Of a DNA stretch of 64,000 bases, positions 49,935-56,452 are shown one piece after another; the stretch's first letter is position 1, and the number at the start of each line of letters is the position of its first letter. Position numbers and translations under genes: made by a program. The DNA lies in NCBI RefSeq assembly GCF_008000815.1, contig NZ_CP042806.1, positions 558,001-622,000 on the forward strand, written 5' to 3'. This DNA comes from Terriglobus albidus. GTDB taxonomy: Bacteria; Acidobacteriota; Terriglobia; Terriglobales; Acidobacteriaceae. The notes under the pieces are model-generated. The model did not search any database, was not told the origin of the DNA, and saw only the letters and a list, made by a program, of their open reading frames with translations.

Positions 49935-50893
49935 ACCTGCTCCGCCAGCGCGTGATCCACGACCGCCAGATGGTTCTGCCCACGCGCGACCTTGACATGC
50001 GTCACACCAAGAGCAGAGCGGAGCTTACCCGCGGGCACCACCATCGGTCCCGGATTCATCGCCGCTCCCGGCGCGGGCTGCGGAAAGGCTGTCGCGCGCG
50101 CCGTATGGAAGGTCACGTTTCCTTCCACCTTCTGCACGACCTGATGGATATGCCCGTTCAGCACCGTCACCGATCCGAAGCGCTTCAACAAGGCGAGTGC
50201 CTGCTCCCCATCCTTCGTGCCCCAGCCCCACTGCTCGTACACCATCCACAGCGGGATATGCGCGAAGACTACGATCGGGGTCGACGCACTCAAACCACTC
50301 AGCTCAGCCTTCATCCATGCAAGCTGCTCGGCGCCGAGGTTGCCCATCGCATCGACCTGAACGCAGTTGTTCAGCCCGAGGAAGCGCACGCCTTTGTGGT
50401 CAAAGCTGTACCAGCCGGTGCCGTGCGTCCCTTTGCCGAAGCGCTGCTTGTACTGTTCGCCGTCGTCGATGAAGTCATGCTCTCCGGGAACGTAGAAGAC
50501 GTCTTTTCCGAAACCCTTCACGATCTGCGCTGCAGTGTCGAACTCCGCCGGCTTTGAGTTCTGCGTGATGTCGCCGGTGTGCAACAGAAACTCCGGTACG
50601 GCTCCGCCCGGCATCTTTGCCCGCTCAATCGCTGTTTGCAATGTTCCTGTGACATCCGGATTCGCTCCCTTGTTGAAGCCGATATGCGAATCGCTGATCT
50701 GCACGAACGAGAAGCCCTCGTGCCCTGTCACCCGTTGTTTTGTTCCTTGTGCCAGCAGCTTTGCCGTAGGTACGCCTCCGGCCATCGTCCACAGCAGTCC
50801 GGTGCCGGCCCAAGCCATGCACTCCAGAAACTGGCGGCGGTCGATCCCGTCTCCGGCTCCCTTGTTCTCATCCTGCGTTTTGTTCTCTGCCAT
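49931..50893 (-). CDS. Tat-exported calcineurin-like phosphoesterase
   Basis: 320 residues from ATG 50891-50893, which has GGAGGGA upstream. The Tat signal is DRRQFLECMAWAGTGLLWTM. The metallophosphatase motifs are QISDSHIGFN, HTGDITQ, VPGEHDF (GNHD variant: Glu in place of Asn), FAHIPLW and NGHIHQV. The GNHD-to-GEHD change is at a metal ligand position and appears in some exported members. It probably cleaves phosphoesters near the outer side of the membrane. Together with the cytochrome and the divergent sigma/anti-sigma pair it recalls acidobacterial clusters of exported redox and phosphatase genes. Confidence 0.86.
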   Translation of the reverse strand: MAENKTQDENKGAGDGIDRRQFLECMAWAGTGLLWTMAGGVPTAKLLAQGTKQRVTGHEGFSFVQISDSHIGFNKGANPDVTGTLQTAIERAKMPGGAVPEFLLHTGDITQNSKPAEFDTAAQIVKGFGKDVFYVPGEHDFIDDGEQYKQRFGKGTHGTGWYSFDHKGVRFLGLNNCVQVDAMGNLGAEQLAWMKAELSGLSASTPIVVFAHIPLWMVYEQWGWGTKDGEQALALLKRFGSVTVLNGHIHQVVQKVEGNVTFHTARATAFPQPAPGAAMNPGPMVVPAGKLRSALGVTHVKVARGQNHLAVVDHALAEQV

Positions 50894-51105
50894 TGCTCTT
50901 CCCTCCATGGCAGAGAACCGCGCAGAGATCGGATTATTCCGCGAAAAACGCGATGGAATAAAAAAGCTGTTCGCCGGTTAAACAGTCGATGGCCTTCGCA
51001 ACCTTCCTTCGCCGCGGGTCCCCTCCGCCTGTCTTCGGAGCAGGCGGGGGTGGGTCGGCGGGCGTGAATTCGTCGGCGAGCGCGGGCTCGTCTAAGATCA
51101 TCGCC

Positions 51106-51642
51106 ATGGACTTCGGCAGACGCTCGCGTGCGGGATTTGAAGATCTCGCTCTGCCGCAGCTTGCCGCTCTCTACAACCACGCCCGCTGGCTCTGCCGCGA
51201 TGAGGCCGAAGCGGAAGACCTTGTGCAGGAGACGCTATCCAAGGCTTTGCGCGCCTTCGACAGCTTTCAACCGGGAACCAACTTCAAAGCATGGATCTTT
51301 CGCATCCAGCGCAATGCATTCCTGAACTCGCGTACGGCCATTGCAGAGTCACGCACGGTATTTCTTGAAGACCAGGAAGAGGCCTTCGACCCGCCAAGCC
51401 TGGGCCTTACACCGGAACAGGAGCTTATCCGGCTCGATAACATCGCACTGGTACAGGATGCCTTAGCGCAGCTCTCGCCTCCGCTGCGTGAAGTGTTACT
51501 GCTCTGCGACCTGGAAGAGCTCTCGTACAAGGAGATCGCCGGCATTCTCGATATTCCTACCGGCACCGTTATGTCGCGCCTCTCCCGCGCTCGGCAGGCG
51601 CTCCGTGAACTTTTGCAGCCGCGATTTGGAGGCTCCCGATGA
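51106..51642 (+). CDS. RNA polymerase sigma factor, ECF (sigma-70) family 2
   Basis: 178 residues from ATG 51106 (MDFGRRSRAGFEDLA). An upstream extension is low-complexity. Region 2 (LYNHARWLCRDEAEAEDLVQ then ETLSKALRAFDSFQ) and region 4 (LSPPLREVLLLCDLEELSYK, EIAGILDIPTGTVMSRLSRA) are complete. It has the form of an RpoE-like ECF sigma. It overlaps its anti-sigma gene by 4 bp (ATGA). The divergent exported redox/phosphatase genes are candidate targets. Confidence 0.92.
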   Translation: MDFGRRSRAGFEDLALPQLAALYNHARWLCRDEAEAEDLVQETLSKALRAFDSFQPGTNFKAWIFRIQRNAFLNSRTAIAESRTVFLEDQEEAFDPPSLGLTPEQELIRLDNIALVQDALAQLSPPLREVLLLCDLEELSYKEIAGILDIPTGTVMSRLSRARQALRELLQPRFGGSR

Positions 51643-52391
51643 GCGCCGGTCATCTCACTCCCGCTACCATCGCTGCGTTTGCCGATCATGAGCTTGCGGC
51701 CCAGGAGATTGCCGCCGCGCAGGAGCATCTTGCTGCGTGCCACGCCTGCGCGCTCGCTGTTCTCTCCGCCACACAACTCAAGGCCGCAACGGCGCGCGCG
51801 GCGCAACGTTACACGCTCTCGCCGGAGATGCGAGCCCGCCTCGTAGCTACGACGCGCGGACGCACATCATCTGCCCGCACGGTTCCCATGCGGATGTATA
51901 CCTGGGCCGCGCTCGCCGCGCTGATCCTGCTTGCCGTCTCGGTGCTCCAGTGGCGCGGGCTTCGCTCCACTGCATCGCCCACGGTCGCCGAACTGTTTGA
52001 CCAACACCTGGCTGTCCTGCCGGAGACTTCTACCCCACAGGTCCTATCTTCAGACAGGCACACCGTGAAACCCTGGTTCCAGGGCAAGCTGCCTTACTCC
52101 TTCAATCTTCCGGAGCCTGCAGACCTACCTGCGGAGACCGTGCTGCAAGGCGCCGACCTTACCTACATCGGCGGCAAACCCGCGGCACAGCTTCTTTTTC
52201 TAGTGCGGAAGCACCATGTCTCCGTCTTCGTCACGCAACGCGATGCTATTGTGCTGCCTCCTTCGCAGGATCGTAACGGCTTTCACCTTGTATCGGTCCA
52301 GGCGGGAGCCCTTACGCTCACTGCTGTCAGTGATACCGCTGAGGCTGAGCTGAGGGCAGTGCTCACCGTACTTGGTCACGCACAATCGTAG
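51639..52391 (+). CDS. Membrane anti-sigma factor
   Basis: 250 residues. An N-terminal zf-HC2-like domain (TIAAFADHELAAQEIAAAQE, H-x3-C-x2-C in HLAACHAC) is followed by one transmembrane helix at about 86-106 (YTWAALAALILLAVSVLQWR) and an extracytoplasmic domain (LPETSTPQVLSSDRHTVKPW, LTYIGGKPAAQLLFLVRKHH). It should hold the sigma factor at the membrane. The 3' end overlaps the convergent MarR gene by 29 bp. Confidence 0.85.
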   Translation: MSAGHLTPATIAAFADHELAAQEIAAAQEHLAACHACALAVLSATQLKAATARAAQRYTLSPEMRARLVATTRGRTSSARTVPMRMYTWAALAALILLAVSVLQWRGLRSTASPTVAELFDQHLAVLPETSTPQVLSSDRHTVKPWFQGKLPYSFNLPEPADLPAETVLQGADLTYIGGKPAAQLLFLVRKHHVSVFVTQRDAIVLPPSQDRNGFHLVSVQAGALTLTAVSDTAEAELRAVLTVLGHAQS

Positions 52392-52809
52392 TCAGCAAGC
52401 GGGCCGCCTCTGCAAGCAACTCTCGCTGTTGAGCCGTCAGTGCGTCAATCTGACGGGTCAGCGGCTGCACCCTGCGATTCCTGCTCTCCAGCAGCAGTTT
52501 CTTTCCGGCGGTCGTCGCGGAGAGCGAGATACCACGTCCGTCATTCGCGTTCTGTTGTTTCCGTACAAGTCCCTGTGCTTCCAGTGCATGCACGATGCGT
52601 GTCATGGTGGGCGGCTTCACCTTCTCCGCCCTGGCGAGATCCCGCAGGCAGACGGGACCTCCGAAGACGATCACTGAAAGCGCCGACAGACGGGGAGCGC
52701 TCAGCCCGCTGCTGTCATCTTCATTTCGCAGCCGGCGGAGCAGATGAATCGCTGCCGAATGGAGCTCCTGGGCAGTCTCCCGGGAAGTTCGCTGAGAATC
52801 TTTTGCCAT
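52363..52809 (-). CDS. MarR-family transcriptional regulator
   Basis: 148 residues. Winged helix-turn-helix: SAPRLSALSVIVFGGPVCLR, DLARAEKVKPPTMTRIVHAL, EAQGLVRKQQNANDGRGISL. Dimerisation helices are at both ends (ETAQELHSAAIHLLRRLRNE and DALTAQQRELLAEAARLLTT). It is divergent from the VOC gene, with a short palindrome (52835-52847) between them, so it probably represses itself and the VOC gene until an organic ligand binds. Confidence 0.9.
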   Translation of the reverse strand: MAKDSQRTSRETAQELHSAAIHLLRRLRNEDDSSGLSAPRLSALSVIVFGGPVCLRDLARAEKVKPPTMTRIVHALEAQGLVRKQQNANDGRGISLSATTAGKKLLLESRNRRVQPLTRQIDALTAQQRELLAEAARLLTTIVRDQVR

Positions 52810-52834
52810 GGAAGCTCCTGGATGTGATATATCG

Positions 52835-52847
52835 TTAGCTCGGCTAA
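52835..52847. promoter_or_regulatory. Candidate MarR operator
   Basis: TTAGC-TCG-GCTAA, a 5-bp palindrome in the 62-bp gap between the divergent MarR and VOC genes, within an AT-rich stretch (GATATATCG...TAATTATCTATC). Confidence 0.45.
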
Positions 52848-52871
52848 TTATCTATCCTCGGAGCGAATTCC

Positions 52872-53267
52872 ATGACGGTAACGGCAGAAAGTTCTTCGCA
52901 GCTTCACCTCAACGACATCGCGCAGGTCGCTCTCACTGTCCAGGATCTGCCCCGCGCTCTTACCTTCTACCGCGACGTGCTCGGGATGCAGTTCCTCTTT
53001 GAGGCGGGCAATATGGCCTTCTTTCAATGTGGTTCGGTCCGCCTGATGATTGGCGCCTCAGACAAGCCTGCCGGCGGCGGAACGACCGTCTACTTCCGGG
53101 TCGCGGATATCCAGGCCGTCGCCGCGTTTCTGAAGGGACAGGGCATTGCACTCGTACAGGAGCCTCACCTCGTCGCCCGCATGAAGAGTCACGATCTCTG
53201 GCTGGCATTTGTGAACGATCCTGACGGAAATACGCTTGGTGTCATGAGCGAAGTTGCACGGGATTAG
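52872..53267 (+). CDS. VOC (glyoxalase/bleomycin-resistance fold) protein
   Basis: 131 residues: two beta-alpha-beta-beta-beta modules (AQVALTVQDLPRALTFYRDV, NMAFFQCGSVRLMIGASDKP and TTVYFRVADIQAVAAFLKGQ, LWLAFVNDPDGNTLGVMSEV). The metal-ligand positions of the first module (QVAL) are not the usual His/Glu, so it may be a metal-independent binding protein or resistance protein. It is regulated by the divergent MarR gene, as inferred from position. Confidence 0.88.
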   Translation: MTVTAESSSQLHLNDIAQVALTVQDLPRALTFYRDVLGMQFLFEAGNMAFFQCGSVRLMIGASDKPAGGGTTVYFRVADIQAVAAFLKGQGIALVQEPHLVARMKSHDLWLAFVNDPDGNTLGVMSEVARD

Positions 53268-53570
53268 GTTTCTTCCGCGGAAATGTCAGCTTGCTTCGGC
53301 GCCGTTTGAGAACGCATTTTTCGTCAAAATCGCTGTTTTTGGGCCCTTTGGTACCTAAAAAGCGACAAAAACCGAGAAAACACGGAAAAAACCTGTGGAA
53401 ACTGAAGTTTGGGCCTTGACTTTCGTTCGCCAAAGCCTCAGTGTGAGTTGCGGTAGGTTCTTTCCACCCGCGTAAACACTGGCGATTTAGCGATTGCCAA
53501 AAGGTGCGTGGGACCGGGTAAGCATCCTGACAACCAGAATTCTGTAGAACGCACTAAGGAGATACACACA
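53268..53570. other. Intergenic region upstream of the HU gene
   Basis: 303 bp, AT-richer than its surroundings in places (AAAAAGCGACAAAAACCGAG, ACGGAAAAAACCTG), holding the HU promoter. TTGACT at about 53416 is a possible -35 box, but I cannot place a convincing -10. No gene was seen. Confidence 0.4.
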
Positions 53571-53867
53571 ATGGCAAAGGGACTGACCAAGACCGCCCTC
53601 ATCCGCACGCTGGCCGAAAAGCTTGAGTTGACGAACAAGCAGGTTGGCGCTTTCTTTGACCTCCTGTCCGAGACCGCGGTCAAGGAGACCAAGAAGAACG
53701 GCGAGTTCACGATTCCCGGAATCGGCAAGCTTGTAAAGGCTGAGCGCAAGGCTCGCCTGGGCCGCAACCCCCAGACCGGCGAGACCATCAAGATCAAGGC
53801 CAAGACCGTGGTTAAGTTCCGCGTCGCTAAGGCCGCTAAGGACGTTATCGCTCCGTCCAAGAAGTAG
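53571..53867 (+). CDS. hup: HU-family DNA-binding protein
   Basis: 98 residues from ATG 53571, with AAGGAG 9 nt upstream. MAKGLTKTALIRTLAEKLEL, VGAFFDLLSETAVKETKKNG, EFTIPGIGKLVKAERKARLG, RNPQTGETIKIKAKTVVKFR is the HU/IHF fold, with the beta-arm motif RxGRNPxTGExI carrying the intercalating Pro. It is an architectural nucleoid protein that bends DNA. A strong terminator follows at 54018. Confidence 0.95.
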   Translation: MAKGLTKTALIRTLAEKLELTNKQVGAFFDLLSETAVKETKKNGEFTIPGIGKLVKAERKARLGRNPQTGETIKIKAKTVVKFRVAKAAKDVIAPSKK

Positions 53868-54017
53868 TTTTGGCAACTCGCCCTTCGGCTGGCAGTCCAA
53901 TTTCTTGCAGCCGACGTGCAGGCCACGACTGGGAACGCGGGCCAACGTTCTTCGCGGAGAGGAGAACGCCGCGCAAACGGGCGGGAGAGCACCGGAGGCG
54001 GGACCTAACAGAAACAC

Positions 54018-54052
54018 AAAGGCCGGGACGAAAGTCCTGGCCTTTGGCTTTT
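54018..54052 (+). terminator. Terminator of the HU gene
   Basis: AAAGGCCGGGAC (54018-54029) pairs with GTCCTGGCCTTT (54034-54045), one G-T pair, GAAA loop, followed by GGCTTTT. It lies 150 bp past the stop codon. Confidence 0.75.
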
Positions 54053-54055
54053 AAA

Positions 54056-54083
54056 GGCAGTTGCTGCTTCCTGGTTGCTAGTT
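54056..54083. repeat. Heptamer array (4 units, reverse orientation)
   Basis: Reverse complement of AACTAGC, AACCAGG, AAGCAGC, AACTGCC, right after the HU terminator. Confidence 0.6.
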
Positions 54084-54115
54084 TTGCATCGACGAGTTTG
54101 GTTGCCCATACTCTG

Positions 54116-54218
54116 GGTGCCCCATCCATCGCATCGCGATGGGTGGGAATTCGAGCGGAGCTCGAGCCTTCTTTTTGTTTGTCATTTCGGAGCGTAAGCG
54201 GAGAAATCTGCTTCTCTA
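54116..54218. repeat. Mosaic repeat: GGGTGCCCC module plus TGTCATTTCG module
   Basis: GGGTGCCCCATCCATCGCAT-CGCGATGGGTGGG forms a hairpin at 54116-54149, then TGTCATTTCGGAGCGTAAGCG then GAGAAATCTGCTTCTCTA at 54180-54218. Confidence 0.55.
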
Positions 54219-54245
54219 CTAATGCTTCCTCCCCGCCTTCGATAC

Positions 54246-54280
54246 AACTAGCAACCAGCAACTAGGAACTAGCAACTTGT
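54246..54280. repeat. Heptamer array (5 units) at the LysR stop
   Basis: AACTAGC, AACCAGC, AACTAGG, AACTAGC, AACTTGT. The third unit supplies the TAG stop of the LysR gene (complement of 54262-54264), so the array extends into its last codons. Confidence 0.7.
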
Positions 54281-55167
54281 TCCACAAATTCCAAAAACGC
54301 CCTCGTCCTCTGCGGCAGATGCTTTCTCGATGGATACAGAGCAAACAACGGGAACCTCTCCTCTGGCCAATCCGGAAACAGCTCTACCAGCCGTCCCGAG
54401 CGCAGATGCTTCTCCATCCCAAGCTCCAGCACCTGCGCGATTCCATATCCCGAAAGACACGCCGCATGCATGGTCACCACGTCATTCACTATCAGGCGCC
54501 CGCGTGTCTCGATACTGATCTGTCGCCGTCCTCGTTGGAAGATCCATTCAAACGGTTGTCCGCTCTCCGGATCGCGATAGTCGATCAGCACATGTCCTTC
54601 GCGCAGGTCTTCCGGGCTATTCGGCTGTCCGTAACGTTTCAGGTATGCCGGAGAGGCCACCGTCAGAACACGTGTCTCCAGCAGCCTGCGGGCAATCATG
54701 CTCGACTCCGGAGGATCGCCGAAGCGGATTGCGAGATCGTATCCCTCACCCGCCAGATCTTTTGCCCGAGCGCCGGTATCCAGCTCCAGTGTCAGCCGCG
54801 GATAGCGCTCCAGAAACTCCCGCAGCCGCGGACCCAGCAGTAGCTGCGTAAACAGAGCGTCAGCATTGACCCGCAATCTTCCAGAGATCTCCGTGCCATC
54901 ACTCTGGATGGATGCGGCGGCTTCTTCCAGGCCCGCTAACAGCGGAAGAATTTGCTCGTGCAGACGACGGCCTTCTGCTGTGAGGGTTACCGACCGGCTG
55001 GTGCGCTCCAGCAAACGGACCCCGACCCGCTGCTCCAGGCGCGAGATCGCACGGCTCACGCCCGACTGCGAGATGCCCAATACTTTTCCCGCTGCAGCGA
55101 AGCTCCCGCTACGCACTACCGCAGCCAGTACACCCATCCCGTTCAATGTTCGTTCATCGAAGTTCAT
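54262..55167 (-). CDS. LysR-family transcriptional regulator
   Basis: 301 residues from the second in-frame ATG (55165-55167, MNFDERTLNGMGVLAAVVRS). Starting one ATG earlier would put coding sequence over the operator palindrome. The helix-turn-helix is at about residues 15-60 (SGSFAAAGKVLGISQSGVSR then AISRLEQRVGVRLLERTSR). The C-terminal substrate-binding domain starts near residue 90. It is divergent from an NmrA-like gene, which it most likely controls. The last codons lie in a heptamer repeat, so the C-terminus (EQVASS) is repeat-encoded at its edge. Confidence 0.9.
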   Translation of the reverse strand: MNFDERTLNGMGVLAAVVRSGSFAAAGKVLGISQSGVSRAISRLEQRVGVRLLERTSRSVTLTAEGRRLHEQILPLLAGLEEAAASIQSDGTEISGRLRVNADALFTQLLLGPRLREFLERYPRLTLELDTGARAKDLAGEGYDLAIRFGDPPESSMIARRLLETRVLTVASPAYLKRYGQPNSPEDLREGHVLIDYRDPESGQPFEWIFQRGRRQISIETRGRLIVNDVVTMHAACLSGYGIAQVLELGMEKHLRSGRLVELFPDWPEERFPLFALYPSRKHLPQRTRAFLEFVEQVASS

Positions 55168-55174
55168 CGGATGC

Positions 55175-55198
55175 ATGACAGTATGTCATGACTGTCAT
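55175..55198. promoter_or_regulatory. Candidate LysR operator
   Basis: ATGACAGT (55175-55182) - 8 bp - ACTGTCAT (55191-55198) is a perfect inverted repeat. The inner CATGAC/GTCATG arms overlap it. It is just upstream of the LysR start and about 70 bp before the NmrA-like gene, the usual place for a LysR site. Confidence 0.6.
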
Positions 55199-55269
55199 GT
55201 GCTGATGTCAGGATCATTCCCAGGCACAGCTACGTCCTATCTGCAGATCGCATACAGGAGGAGGCAACA

Positions 55270-56127
55270 ATGATTTCAGTCATGGGAGTGACAGGACAGG
55301 TAGGCGGAGCGATCGCCCGCAAGCTAATAGCCGAAGGAAAAAAAGTACGCGTGGTGGTTCGCAGCACTGACAAAGGTGAAATTTGGAAACGGGCCAGCGC
55401 AGAGGTAGCCGTTGCATCCACAGACGACACTGCGGCACTTACGCGTGCATTCGCTAATACCGAAGCTGTCTTTGTAATGCTTCCACCAGTCTTCGATCCG
55501 GCGCCTGGATATCCCGAGTCCGCCGCGGCCACTACATCTATCCGTAATGCTTTAGAGGCTGCGAAGCCCGGCAGAGTCATCGCCCTCTCGACCATTGGCG
55601 GCCAGGTCGATCGTGACAATCTTCTCATCCAGCTTCACCATTGGGAACAAGCGTTGCGTACTCTCGGTCTTCCCATCGTCTTCCTGCGTCCCACCTGGTT
55701 CATCGAGAACACACAGTGGCTTCTTGCCGCCGCCCGCGAAAAAGGCGTCTTCGCCTCACATCTGCAGCCTCTCGACAAGCCTGTACCCATGGTCGCTGTC
55801 GATGACATCGCGACCACTGCGTCTGATCTGCTTACCGGGAAGGACCGCACAACCGGCATCGTGGAGCTCACCGGTCCCCAAGACGTAACGCCCATCGAGA
55901 TTGCATCGACACTTGGTCACTTCTTCAGCCGCGAAGTCCGCGCTCAAGCCATCCCGCGCGAGACATGGGAGACAGAGTTCCGCGCCGCCGGTATGCAACA
56001 TCCCGAACCTCGTATGCGCATGCTCGACGGCTTCAACGAAGGCTGGATCCGCTTCGAAGGCGCACCCCGCCGCGGCACTACCACTCTCGAAACCGCCCTG
56101 CGCCAGCTCATTCTGCAGAAAGCCTGA
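55270..56127 (+). CDS. NmrA-like NAD(P)-binding protein (atypical SDR)
   Basis: 285 residues. A Rossmann start ISVMGVTGQVGGAIARKLIA (GxxGxxG) with a following basic residue pair suited to NADP (RVVVRSTDKGE). It lacks the SDR YxxxK, like NmrA/QOR2-type family members that sense redox state or reduce quinones. Further motifs: AVFVMLPPVFDPAPGYPESA, IALSTIGGQVDRDNLLIQLH, IVFLRPTWFIENTQWLLAAA. AGGAGG precedes the ATG. It is divergent from the LysR gene. Confidence 0.88.
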   Translation: MISVMGVTGQVGGAIARKLIAEGKKVRVVVRSTDKGEIWKRASAEVAVASTDDTAALTRAFANTEAVFVMLPPVFDPAPGYPESAAATTSIRNALEAAKPGRVIALSTIGGQVDRDNLLIQLHHWEQALRTLGLPIVFLRPTWFIENTQWLLAAAREKGVFASHLQPLDKPVPMVAVDDIATTASDLLTGKDRTTGIVELTGPQDVTPIEIASTLGHFFSREVRAQAIPRETWETEFRAAGMQHPEPRMRMLDGFNEGWIRFEGAPRRGTTTLETALRQLILQKA

Positions 56128-56141
56128 ACCAGCAATATCTC

Positions 56142-56262
56142 GTTGCCCCATTCTTTCGCTCAGCGAAAGGGTGGGGTATCGCGCTTCGCGCGATAGCATT
56201 TATCGCCGCCCGTAACGCCTCAACTTTTAACTTGCAACCCGCTTCGACCTCAATTTGTCTTT
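56142..56262. repeat. Mosaic repeat: hairpin module plus CTCAACTTTTA block
   Basis: GTTGCCCCATTCTTTCGCTC-AGCGAAAGGGTGGGGTA hairpin, GCGCTTCGCGCGATAGC, then CTCAACTTTTAACTTGCAA and TTTGTCTTTC. Same order and similar sequence as at 48935-49047. It leads directly into the 20x heptamer array. Confidence 0.6.
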
Positions 56263-56263
56263 C

Positions 56264-56403
56264 ACTGGCAACTGGCAACTGGCAACTGGCAACTGGCAAC
56301 TGGCAACTGGCAACTGGCAACTGGCAACTGGCAACTGGCAACTGGCAACTGGCAACTGGCAACTGGCAACTGGCAACTGGCAACTGGCAACTGGCAACTG
56401 GCA
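56264..56403. repeat. Perfect 20-copy heptamer tandem array (ACTGGCA)
   Basis: Exactly 20 copies of ACTGGCA (140 bp), without a substitution, ending 49 bp before the ATG of the 987-residue gene. All six frames are open through it, so long open frames that start inside or cross it are artefacts. A change of copy number shifts spacing to the gene by 7 bp per unit. Confidence 0.95.
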
Positions 56404-56452
56404 AAACTGTCGCCCCGCAAACATAACCCGGGTTACAGTGGTACCACCCCCG

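Noticed and set aside
56255-56452. Open frame extending the 987-residue protein upstream through the heptamer array (LATGNWQ repeats)
   Set aside because: The array is open in all six frames because the unit is 7 bp with no stop. The ATG at 56453 starts a clean signal peptide.
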